From: Promethearchaeota archaeon
GTDB lineage: Archaea; Asgardarchaeota; Lokiarchaeia; Sigyniarchaeales; SOKP01
DNA: 64,000 nt
NCBI GenBank assembly: GCA_019057865.1
Contig: JAHLWP010000011.1
Span: 32,674 to 96,673, forward strand
Reading direction: 5' to 3'
Shown: piece after piece, positions 56,547 to 64,000 of the stretch
Layout: every line of letters starts with the position of its first letter
Position numbering within the stretch: position 1 is the first letter of the stretch
The notes under the pieces: model-generated
Told to the model about the DNA's origin: nothing
Databases searched by the model: none
What the model saw: the letters and a program-made list of their open reading frames with translations, nothing else
Translations under genes and position numbers: made by a program

Positions 56547-57911
56547 CTATTCCTCTTCTTCTTCTTGACTTTTTTTAATTTTTCCTACCTTATCTTCAAA
56601 TTTTTCAACAATATCTCTAGCTTCTGTTTTTATTTCAATCTTGCGAGTGTCTAGTTCGCGTTGTTTTTCTATGCGTTTAGCATGCTTTTCCACAGTATCA
56701 AAGATTTTTTTTCTTGTGACTTCTATATCAGGTTTTAACTCTTTCATCTTTGCATCACTTTCCTTCTGACGGTCTATCATAAAGGCTTTTTCACCAACAG
56801 ATTTTTCTATCTTCTCGGCCGTCCCCTCTATATCAGGGTGTATTTCTTTTAATTGAGCAGCACTATCTTTTTGACGACTGATTATAAAGCTTTTTTCTTC
56901 AATTGATTTTTCTATCTTCTCGGCAACTCCCACTATATCTGGACGTATTTCTCTTAGTTGAGCAACACTATCTTTTTGTCGGTTAATCATAAAAGCCTTA
57001 TCCTTAATTGATTTCTCAATTTTTTCTGTCACACCTTCTATATCAGGTCTTAACTCTTTTCTTTGTGCAATACTCTCCTTCTGGCGATCAATTATAAAAA
57101 CTTTTTCTCCAATAGTTTTCTCAATTTTTTCTGCTACACTTTCTATATCAGGTTTTAGCTCTTTTCTTTTTGCAAGACTTTCTTTCTGGAGATCTATCAT
57201 AAAAGCTTTTTCTCCAATAATTTTCTCAATTCTTTCTGCTGTACCTTTTATATCAGGTTTTAACTCTTTCATCTTTGCAGCACTTTCCTTCTGGCGATCT
57301 ATCATAAAAGCCTTATCCTTAATTATTTTCTCAATTCTTTCTGCTGTACCTTCTATATCAGGTTTTAACTCTTTCATCTTTGCAGCACTTTCTTTCTGAC
57401 GATCTATTATAAAAGCCTTTTCTCCAATCGATTTCTCTATCTTTTCACCAGTTCCTTTAATATCGGGATGTAATTCCTTTAATTGAGTCGCACTTTCCTT
57501 TTGTCGATCTATTATAAAAGCCTTTTCTCCAATCGATTTCTCGATTTTTTCACCTGTTCCTTTAATATCTAGGTGTAATTCCTTTAATTGCGTAGTACTT
57601 TCCTTCTGTCGTTCAATAATAAAAGCTTTTTCACCAACGGATTTTTCAATTTTTTTAGCTACTCCTTCAATATCTGTTTTTATTTCTAATCGTTCAACAT
57701 CTTTTTCTCTCTTCTTTTCAATTATAAAAGCTTTTTCCTCAATCAAATCCATAATAAGTTCTTTACTTTCTTCGAAGGATTTTTTTCTTTTTTCCTCTGT
57801 ATCTTTTAAATAGGCATCTCTCTCTTCCTTTTCTTTCTTATAGAGTTTATCAAAAATTTTCTTTTGTCTTTCTATTTCTTCACTAGTTAAGGGTTTTTCA
57901 TCATCTCCCAT
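56547..57911 (-). CDS. Protein of eleven 35-residue charged helical repeats
   Basis: 454 residues from ATG at 57911. After a charged N-terminal helix, nine near-perfect repeats and two degenerate flanking ones follow, each 35 residues with the pattern IEK.IGEKAFIIDRQKES... and then KELKPDI.GTAEK. At DNA level this is a ~105-bp tandem array. The composition (Glu/Lys-rich with Ile/Phe at fixed steps) predicts helices broken by the conserved Pro-Asp. No known family. It may be a filament or scaffold. GTGAG lies just before the ATG. Confidence 0.75.
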   Translation of the reverse strand: MGDDEKPLTSEEIERQKKIFDKLYKKEKEERDAYLKDTEEKRKKSFEESKELIMDLIEEKAFIIEKKREKDVERLEIKTDIEGVAKKIEKSVGEKAFIIERQKESTTQLKELHLDIKGTGEKIEKSIGEKAFIIDRQKESATQLKELHPDIKGTGEKIEKSIGEKAFIIDRQKESAAKMKELKPDIEGTAERIEKIIKDKAFMIDRQKESAAKMKELKPDIKGTAERIEKIIGEKAFMIDLQKESLAKRKELKPDIESVAEKIEKTIGEKVFIIDRQKESIAQRKELRPDIEGVTEKIEKSIKDKAFMINRQKDSVAQLREIRPDIVGVAEKIEKSIEEKSFIISRQKDSAAQLKEIHPDIEGTAEKIEKSVGEKAFMIDRQKESDAKMKELKPDIEVTRKKIFDTVEKHAKRIEKQRELDTRKIEIKTEARDIVEKFEDKVGKIKKSQEEEEE

Positions 57912-58053
57912 TATTCTCACTTTCGCAGAAATAATCACGTTATTTTTAAATATAATATCAAAACAAGTATTTAATTATTTTTAAGTTTAAGTTAAGATTT
58001 TAGATTTTAGATTTAATACTATTATAAGAATTAGTACTAAATTCTTTGATATA

Positions 58054-58803
58054 TTACTTGATTGGGATTGGTTCCAATGAATCATCTGAAGTTAAAATTG
58101 TAAGGCTTATTAAGGCTAGCTTCATTGAAAGCATTTCCAAAATTTCCATTTGTAATCTTTTGTAAATTTCATTATTTTGATTTATATTATATTTAAAAAC
58201 TAAGCTATCAAATTCATGTTTTAAGTGTTCTTTTACTTCTTCTTGGTTATCTAAGTTAATATTCCGAGATCTTAGCCAATTATCGATTTGTTCTTTTATT
58301 TGAATTTCTGCTTCATTATCTAAAATATACTTAACTTCAGTTTCTTTGATTTTATCTAGATGATCGAGATATTCTCGATCTTGATACATTGGTTTAAGGA
58401 GTAATCCAAGATTAATGATTAAAGGTTGAACTTGAAGTTTTTCTAATGAATCTGATAAAAATCTTAAAATTTTTCTTTTATGGGTTAGTTGTGAATAGTC
58501 AATATATTCTTGTACAAAGTGCAAAATTGAATTTTTAATTAATAATTCTTCAAAATCCTTCATTGAATCTGTTGTAAATTCAATGGTATTATTAATACAA
58601 TTGTAAAGAGAATTCATAAATGGTCTAATCTCTTTAAACATTGAAAAGTAATTAATAAAACTTAAAATATCAGCTAAAAGTTCCAGTTTATTCTCATCTG
58701 GCTCTGATTTAAAATAAAGGTTAATAGTTTTCTCTAAATCAAAGTTTTCATCTGAAATTGATAAGAATTGTTTTATGTCAGAATAAACTGAACTTAAGTT
58801 CAC
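58054..58803 (-). CDS. Hypothetical helical protein
   Basis: 249 residues, almost all helical, acidic, without membrane segments or cysteines arranged for metal binding. It sits upstream of the repeat protein on the same strand (140-base gap), so the two may be cotranscribed. GTG start. No family recognised. Confidence 0.5.
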   Translation of the reverse strand: MNLSSVYSDIKQFLSISDENFDLEKTINLYFKSEPDENKLELLADILSFINYFSMFKEIRPFMNSLYNCINNTIEFTTDSMKDFEELLIKNSILHFVQEYIDYSQLTHKRKILRFLSDSLEKLQVQPLIINLGLLLKPMYQDREYLDHLDKIKETEVKYILDNEAEIQIKEQIDNWLRSRNINLDNQEEVKEHLKHEFDSLVFKYNINQNNEIYKRLQMEILEMLSMKLALISLTILTSDDSLEPIPIK

Positions 58804-58874
58804 AATAATTTTATTTGTTATTATTCTTTAAAAAAATTTCTTTATTTTAATGTAGAGAAAAAAATTTACTTTTT

Positions 58875-60212
58875 TTAGAGTGCAGTAGTGATTAATGCCT
58901 TGGTGCCATGTTTTTGAGCTTCTTGAAGTAATTTAATTGCTTCTTCATATGATAAAGGAGTTATATCAAATGCATTCATGCCAGCTAATTTAAGTTCAGC
59001 AGTAACAGTTTCAGCTAGATTATTGCAGTCACCTGAAAAAAATACATTTCTCCTACCAAATTCTTTTCTAAGTTCTTTTCCAACTTCTTCAATCGCACAA
59101 TAACCTGCTACTAATCCTTTCGTATATCCTTCTGATTTCAATTGTTGGATTAGATCATCATCATGTCCTTTTCCCATTATTATAAACCATCCCCCTTTAA
59201 ACTTTTCTGGATTATCAAAAGCAAAGCTTTGCAATACTGTTAAAGGGTTATTCTGACATCCTTCTCTACATAATAAATCTTTTCCTTTCACAATTTTAAC
59301 ATTTTCAGGAAATTTTTGAAGCAAATCCCACTCGTAGATTTCTTTATATTCTTCCAAATCCTTTCCAACAACTTTAATTTTGCTTAAATCACCTTCTCCT
59401 AGCCCTCGTTCATGCGCTAATTTTAAATGTGGAATCTCATCAATATTTAATCCAAATATCCTTGCCCCTACGACATCGACCGCTAAAGTATCTCTACCGC
59501 CAATTAATATATTAAACGGGACGACATGTGTATCTTCCCATGCTGTAGGTGGATAATGACCATAAATAGTTCCTTCAGTTCCATCTATGAGAGTTAGATC
59601 TGGTTGAATAAATTCATACATATCAACGAGTTTTGAATGAAGATTGTAATTGTGATCTTTTCCACGGTCAGCATGTTGAGGAAAACCCCATTGATTTTTA
59701 ATACCTAGTGTCACAACCGCCATACTGTGAGTTTTTAATTTTGGTAAATTTATATATGTCATGGAATCTCTATTTTCCATAATTTTAACTATTGTCATTG
59801 GTAATCTGAAAGTCATCAAATTATATCCTTTGGGATCATCTTTTACCGAAGGTTTACCTTTAAATTCATATGTTTTTGTGTCCTCTTCATCCAAGTAAAT
59901 AATTTTTGCTCCCGTTTTTTCGCACACTTCTTTATATCCAGTGATAGCAAAAACAATCCTAGTGAAATTTGCCTGTGTGCAGTTTTCCATTACATAAACA
60001 TCTGCTCCTATTTCTTTTAAATACAGAATAACGGCTTCTAAAACTTCTGGAGAGGTATAAGTGTGTTTCTGAAAATGAATACCATTCACTTTAATATAAA
60101 CTTCTTTTGAACTTTTGAGAATAGATTGGCCACTTTTCTGAATGCGTGAGAAAATTTGATTTACGGCTGATTTAATCCCTTGATCTGTATCTTCAATATA
60201 AACTTCTGTCAT
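58875..60212 (-). CDS. DUF362-domain protein
   Basis: 445 residues. DUF362 signatures: VYIKVNGIHFQKH, ADVYVMENCTQANF, YINLPKLKTHSMAVVTLGIKN, LTLIDGTEGTIYGHYP and the conserved VDVVGARIFG. Many DUF362 proteins also carry ferredoxin clusters; here only a CREGC pair is seen in the second half. The C-terminal ~120 residues resemble a further alpha/beta domain. Role unknown; the family often accompanies iron-sulfur enzymes. Confidence 0.82.
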   Translation of the reverse strand: MTEVYIEDTDQGIKSAVNQIFSRIQKSGQSILKSSKEVYIKVNGIHFQKHTYTSPEVLEAVILYLKEIGADVYVMENCTQANFTRIVFAITGYKEVCEKTGAKIIYLDEEDTKTYEFKGKPSVKDDPKGYNLMTFRLPMTIVKIMENRDSMTYINLPKLKTHSMAVVTLGIKNQWGFPQHADRGKDHNYNLHSKLVDMYEFIQPDLTLIDGTEGTIYGHYPPTAWEDTHVVPFNILIGGRDTLAVDVVGARIFGLNIDEIPHLKLAHERGLGEGDLSKIKVVGKDLEEYKEIYEWDLLQKFPENVKIVKGKDLLCREGCQNNPLTVLQSFAFDNPEKFKGGWFIIMGKGHDDDLIQQLKSEGYTKGLVAGYCAIEEVGKELRKEFGRRNVFFSGDCNNLAETVTAELKLAGMNAFDITPLSYEEAIKLLQEAQKHGTKALITTAL

Positions 60213-60478
60213 AATTTTTCACATTCATTAATAATAATTTCTTAGAGTTAATACTTAATATTAGTTTTTTTGATTTCCTTGATAATATAATAGCGGTAGT
60301 AGATCTCGATTAAATAAAAGGAATTTACCATCCGTACGACATAGGTTAATTCAGGTTCTCTATGGACTTAAGAATTAAATTGGGATGTTAGAAGTAGCTT
60401 TTTATGTTTATTTCAGGAAAGTATATTTATTTTAGGAATTATTGTCTGAATTATCCATTTGAAAAATGATTAGAATTA

Positions 60479-60982
60479 TTAAAAGTTTGTATCACTCGTA
60501 GGGGGGTCTGAATCTCCTCTATATTTTTCATGTAATTGTATAAAGATATCATTGAAGCTATTTTTTCTCTGTAGCCAATGATCTTTATCCTCGTTTTTAT
60601 TCCTTACTAATAGGAGCCTCCATTGTGCTAACCTATAATTACCCTTTCTATCTAAAAGTAATTTTCCCTTTCTATCTAAAAGTAATTTTCCCTTTTCTCG
60701 TTTTTTCACCTTTATTATTACCTTACCGGGCTTTTTAGGAAGTATCTCATAAAGATCGTGCCATCTTATCCACATATTAGTTCCTATTCTCCATTTCCAT
60801 GACCCTGGAGTCCATCTAATTCTCCATGCGAAACCTCTATCGGTGGCTAATAACACACCATTATCGTCGTTACGTTTACATTTTGAAGTAAGGATTAGAT
60901 CCCCTACATCGTACATGCTCTTAATTTTTTCAAAAAACGTTTTTCTATCAGGTGACATTTCCCATCCTGGCAATATGGGCAT
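60479..60982 (-). CDS. Hypothetical protein, possibly PH-like, with a recent internal duplication
   Basis: 167 residues. The pattern GDLILTSKCKRNDD, VLLATDRGFAWRIRW, NMWIRWHDLYEILPKKPG, VIIKVKKRE and a C-terminal helix suggest a PH-like (GRAM/bPH) barrel. The peptide KGKLLLDR occurs twice in tandem, from a 24-bp DNA duplication (60642-60689). AGAGGTG before the ATG supports the start. No partner gene is obvious. Confidence 0.5.
   Translation of the reverse strand: MPILPGWEMSPDRKTFFEKIKSMYDVGDLILTSKCKRNDDNGVLLATDRGFAWRIRWTPGSWKWRIGTNMWIRWHDLYEILPKKPGKVIIKVKKREKGKLLLDRKGKLLLDRKGNYRLAQWRLLLVRNKNEDKDHWLQRKNSFNDIFIQLHEKYRGDSDPPTSDTNF
60642..60689. repeat. 24-bp perfect tandem duplication within a coding region
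   Basis: CCCTTTCTATCTAAAAGTAATTTT is present twice in tandem (60642-60665 and 60666-60689) without mismatches. It keeps the frame and duplicates eight residues. The lack of divergence indicates a very recent event. Confidence 0.8.
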
Positions 60983-61178
60983 AAAAACACCTCTTTTTTG
61001 ACTAAATTGTCTATTACATAGATATTTGATAAATTAATATATAAAGATATGTGTAGTTTGAGAAATTAAAGAGACTTAAAGATTAAGTAATATTACTAAT
61101 ATGGTTTTGGCATTTTTTTATTATGAATGGTATTATCTTTAAGAGTCATACATGGACATATGTTAGATCACAATAAAG

Positions 61179-61214
61179 TTTAAATAGGCGTTTTCATTAT
61201 TTGATCATATGATC
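61179..61214 (+). promoter_or_regulatory. Promoter and palindromic operator of the PadR-ABC operon
   Basis: TATA box TTTAAATAG (61179-61187) is followed ~25 bases later, at the expected start of transcription, by the perfect 12-bp palindrome GATCATATGATC (61203-61214). A PadR-family repressor encoded 38 bases downstream could bind here and block transcription. Autoregulation is inference. Confidence 0.5.
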
Positions 61215-61251
61215 TATTTGGACAACAATCTCAATTAAAGGTGAAAAAGAA

Positions 61252-61974
61252 ATGTTTAAAAGAGATAGAGATCAGTTTAGGTTTGAGAATGGACCACATA
61301 GATTTATGGGACAAGGTCCCCCTGAACATCGTGGTCCTCCACACCTCCCACCACATGGTGGTCCGCCACATTTTGGATTAATGCCACCATTTTTCAAATC
61401 TCCATTACCATTTGGTAGAGAATTATTTCAAGAGATAAGGGATTATTTAGTTTTATTAATAATTTCTGAATATTCTGACGGTATAACTGGTTATCAATTA
61501 CAAGAAAAATATAAGTTTCCAAGAGGAACACTTATTAGAACTTTACAAGATTTAGAAGTAAGAAAATATTTAGAAACAAAAGAGGAAATAATAGATGGAA
61601 GGGCAAATAAATTTTATATGATAACCGAATTAGGAAATAGCTTTTTGGAAGAATTGAAACTAAAATGGGCAACTGTATTTGGAATGATGGGTGAAATAAA
61701 TCCCCCTATGGGATTAAAAATGATGGTTTTTGAAAAAATAAAAGAATTTGAATCTAAGGATGATGCGATTGATTTTTTCAGAGGTATAAGATCCTGGATG
61801 AAAAGTATGCTACAACGTATAGAATCGAGAATTGAGAAATTAAAAAAAAGTAAAGTCGATTTAGATGATTTAATTGAAGAAATCGAAAAAATGGACTCTT
61901 TAAACAAAGATAAGATTAAAGAATTAGTAAATAAATCAATTAAAAAAATGGAAGAGTATGAAAAAAATGAATAA
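61252..61974 (+). CDS. PadR-family regulator with His/Pro/Gly-rich N-terminus
   Basis: 240 residues. Residues 1-50 are rich in His, Pro and Gly (GPPHLPPHGGPPHFG), with six or more His that could bind metal. The winged helix follows: LVLLIISEYSDGITGYQLQEKYKFPRGTLIRTLQDLEVRKYL, the PadR layout, then a wing RANKFYMITELG. The C-terminal half is a helical dimerisation part. GGTG is the ribosome site. First gene of an operon with an ABC exporter, whose expression it likely controls. Confidence 0.82.
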   Translation: MFKRDRDQFRFENGPHRFMGQGPPEHRGPPHLPPHGGPPHFGLMPPFFKSPLPFGRELFQEIRDYLVLLIISEYSDGITGYQLQEKYKFPRGTLIRTLQDLEVRKYLETKEEIIDGRANKFYMITELGNSFLEELKLKWATVFGMMGEINPPMGLKMMVFEKIKEFESKDDAIDFFRGIRSWMKSMLQRIESRIEKLKKSKVDLDDLIEEIEKMDSLNKDKIKELVNKSIKKMEEYEKNE

Positions 61975-62989
61975 AAAAAATCAAGAAATTTTGATACAAC
62001 TTAAAAATCTGACCAAAAAATTTGGAGATTTTTATGCCGTGAAAGGTGTTAATTTAGAAATAAAGCATGGTGAAATCGTAGGTTTTCTGGGACCAAACGG
62101 AGCCGGCAAAACTACTACCATGAAAATGATGGCATATTTACTAAATCCTAATGAAGGTGAAATATGGATACGAGCTAACGGTGAGCTTAAGAAATTGACA
62201 AGAAGTAATAGAGATTATCTATTAGATAATATTGGCTTCCTTATAGAAATTCCTGCTTTTTATGGAAAAGTGACTCCTAAAGAAATTCTAAAATACTTCG
62301 CAAAATTGAAAGGTTTTCCACGTAATAAGCTTGATAATAGGATTGATAATGTTCTTAATATGTTAGGAATGTTAGAATGGAAAGACAAAAAAATTGGCAC
62401 TTTTTCTAAAGGAATGCGCCAAAAAATTGGTATTGCTTCAGCAATTATTCACGATCCCGATATAATTGTCTTAGATGAACCTCAAACAGGCTTAGATCCC
62501 GGCGCGAGGAAACAAGTCCGTGATTTCATTTTAAAGTTGAAGAAAATGGGAAAAACAGTGTTTCTTAGCAGTCACTTACTTTACGAAATCAGCGAAGTGG
62601 CAGATAGAATTGCTATAATCAATCATGGACAATTAATTGCATTTGATACATTAGATAATTTAGAAGGGAAAGCAAAAAAAAGTGTTATCCATTTTGAGTT
62701 ATTGAATCCCCCAGATGGCAATGTTGATGATTTTATAACACAATTAAAAGCTTTTATTACTCCACTAACAGGAATAGCAGAAGAAGAAAGCTGGATAAAA
62801 TATGATGTTGATAACAAAATTTTCCAAATATTTTTTAACGGAAATCCTAACAATCAATCAGATATTCTAAGAAGTCTTCTTGATAATAAATATAAAATTA
62901 TAGAGTATTCGGTGCCTAAAGCAGGTTTACTTGAGAATTTATTTATTGAACTAACTGGAGTAAATGAAATAGGAGGTGTTTATAAATAA
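61958..62989 (+). CDS. ABC exporter ATPase (CcmA/DrrA type)
   Basis: 343 residues. Walker A GPNGAGKTTTMKMM, Q-loop region IGFLIEIPAFYGK, signature FSKGMRQKIGIASAI, Walker B IIVLDEPQTGLDP, H-loop SSHLLYEIS. A C-terminal ~120-residue extension is typical of DrrA/NatA-like exporters. Its ATG overlaps the end of the PadR gene by 17 bases and its stop overlaps the permease start, so all three are coupled. Cargo (drug, lipid, peptide or cation) unknown. Confidence 0.93.
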   Translation: MKKMNKKNQEILIQLKNLTKKFGDFYAVKGVNLEIKHGEIVGFLGPNGAGKTTTMKMMAYLLNPNEGEIWIRANGELKKLTRSNRDYLLDNIGFLIEIPAFYGKVTPKEILKYFAKLKGFPRNKLDNRIDNVLNMLGMLEWKDKKIGTFSKGMRQKIGIASAIIHDPDIIVLDEPQTGLDPGARKQVRDFILKLKKMGKTVFLSSHLLYEISEVADRIAIINHGQLIAFDTLDNLEGKAKKSVIHFELLNPPDGNVDDFITQLKAFITPLTGIAEEESWIKYDVDNKIFQIFFNGNPNNQSDILRSLLDNKYKIIEYSVPKAGLLENLFIELTGVNEIGGVYK

Positions 62990-63879
62990 TGACCTTAGAA
63001 AGTGAAGAAATCAAAACAGGTATAAGTCCAATAGAAAAACAGAGAGCAGGATTAAAGAGAAATTTCACTCAAATTAGTGATACAATTACTTTTGAATTTA
63101 AGAAAAATTTGAAGAATTTTATCCTAGTACTTCTAATATTTTTAAGTGTTTTTATTCTTTTCTTAACTATTCAAGAGCTGCAAGCTCTACAAGGTAAAGA
63201 ATTGCCAGCTGACCCTGTTAATTATCTTCAGGATTATTTAACAATGTTCGGATTTATGGTCATAATAAGTACTGCCTTATTTGGGGGTTCGATTATTGCC
63301 GAGGATTTTCAAAAGCAAACAGGAAATTTATTATTCCCTAAAATAAGTAAAACACGTTTATTAATTGGTAGAGTCATTTCACGATACACTTTAAATGCAA
63401 TATGCATTTTCTTTTATTACGTGCTAATTGGAGTAACCGCGTTTATAAAATATGGAGAGATTCCCATAGTTTTATGGGGATCAATGGGTTGGGCTCTATT
63501 ATACACTTTCACACTATTAACATTTGTAACTTTTATGAGTAGCATAATGAAAAGTTCAACTGCAACCATCATCGTCAGTATACTTTTTCTGTTGATAGTG
63601 TTCCATATGATCAGTATGATTTTAACATTTACAGGCTTAGATTTTGAACCCCTTTTCATACTTACTTATTATGAGGGAATCATATCATGGAGTTTGGCGA
63701 TGCCTAATCCTAGATACATTTATATGGATATGCAACCTCCACAGGCAGAAGAACCTATATTTTATAAAAACTGGCTCACCCCAACGGGAACTGCTGCATT
63801 TATTGGAATGTTGATTTACATAACTATATTTCTAACCTTAGCATACTTTCTTTATAAGCGAAGACAAAGTAAAAATTAA
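62989..63879 (+). CDS. ABC-2 type exporter permease
   Basis: 296 residues with six membrane helices in the ABC-2 layout (about 45-65, 85-110, 130-155, 165-190, 195-220 and 265-290), a typical cytosolic loop FQKQTGNLLFPKISKTRLLIGRV and an extracytosolic loop between helices 5 and 6. TAATG overlap with the ATPase gene; GGAGGTG ribosome site. It forms the membrane part of the exporter controlled by the PadR protein. Confidence 0.9.
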   Translation: MTLESEEIKTGISPIEKQRAGLKRNFTQISDTITFEFKKNLKNFILVLLIFLSVFILFLTIQELQALQGKELPADPVNYLQDYLTMFGFMVIISTALFGGSIIAEDFQKQTGNLLFPKISKTRLLIGRVISRYTLNAICIFFYYVLIGVTAFIKYGEIPIVLWGSMGWALLYTFTLLTFVTFMSSIMKSSTATIIVSILFLLIVFHMISMILTFTGLDFEPLFILTYYEGIISWSLAMPNPRYIYMDMQPPQAEEPIFYKNWLTPTGTAAFIGMLIYITIFLTLAYFLYKRRQSKN

Positions 63880-63979
63880 TAAATAACCAATTTTTTTTAA
63901 TTGTTTTTACTACCAAAATATCTTTATGAAATAAAATGAAAAATTATTTTTCTAATTAATAATTTAATTTGATAGGAAA

Positions 63980-64000
63980 ATGACGGATAATATAATTGAA
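63980..64000 (+). CDS. Start of a further gene (3' partial)
   Basis: ATG at 63980 opens a frame MTDNIIE that runs off the right edge. A weak site (GATAGGA) precedes it. Only seven codons are present, so the product cannot be judged; it follows the ABC exporter operon and may belong to it. Confidence 0.4.

Noticed and set aside
1..64000. CRISPR array, tRNA, rRNA or intact insertion sequence
   Set aside because: No regularly spaced repeats, no tRNA T-loop/acceptor pattern, no rRNA text and no intact transposase was seen while reading the gaps.

Overview
The window is a strongly AT-rich archaeal chromosome segment whose gene content points to an Asgard archaeon, most likely of the Lokiarchaeia type. 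It carries four Ras/Rab-like small GTPases (17645, 26975, 28465, 36441), a profilin-like protein (5452), V4R (TRAPP-fold) and longin-like proteins, a TATA-binding protein, CDC48, deoxyhypusine synthase, an archaeal phosphoseryl-tRNA(Sec) kinase and a tetraether-type radical SAM lipid enzyme. The genus assignment is inference; no rRNA or tRNA gene was seen.

Layout. 1-5.5 kb: the end of an HDAC-type deacetylase gene (its start lies before the window), a TPR-nitrilase fusion, and a decayed second copy of the HDAC 3' end. 5.5-14.5 kb: profilin, an FtsX/LolD-type ABC pair, and several membrane or secreted proteins, including a secreted rhodanese with a proline linker and a 10-cysteine C-terminus. 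14.6-18.2 kb: acyl-CoA synthetase, a winged-helix regulator with an inverted repeat upstream, and a GTPase. 18.6-24.4 kb: a broken zinc-ribbon membrane gene, a cytosolic reductive-dehalogenase-like protein, then argS-agmatinase-deoxyhypusine synthase in tandem. 24.6-31.5 kb: M29 peptidase, CinA-type amidase, a GTPase/thioredoxin/V4R/GTPase block, TBP and acylphosphatase. 31.6-41.3 kb: GIY-YIG protein, PSTK, CDC48, aminotransferase, GTPase plus V4R-like gene, PPC-domain protein, MoxR-like ATPase, and a 702-residue protein made of repeated HTH units. 41.6-51.8 kb: a TPR pseudogene, a glycosyltransferase coupled to a divergent RtcB-like gene, an inositol-phosphate/CDP-inositol operon, a TraB-like protein, and a frameshifted GNAT gene. 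52.2-64 kb: Tes-like radical SAM enzyme, a candidate structured RNA at 54096-54213, several small lineage-specific proteins (zinc-binding, longin-like, a 35-residue-repeat protein), a DUF362 protein, and a PadR-ABC exporter operon running to the right edge.

Genes that plausibly work together: agmatinase with deoxyhypusine synthase (polyamine to hypusine); IPCT, CDP-alcohol phosphotransferase and inositol-3-phosphate synthase (inositol phosphodiester synthesis); GTPases with V4R proteins (membrane-trafficking-like modules, inferred); PadR regulator with its ABC exporter. The best candidates for undescribed biology are the structured RNA near 54.1 kb, the RtcB-like/glycosyltransferase pair, the HTH-repeat protein, the Cys-rich secreted rhodanese and the 35-residue-repeat protein.
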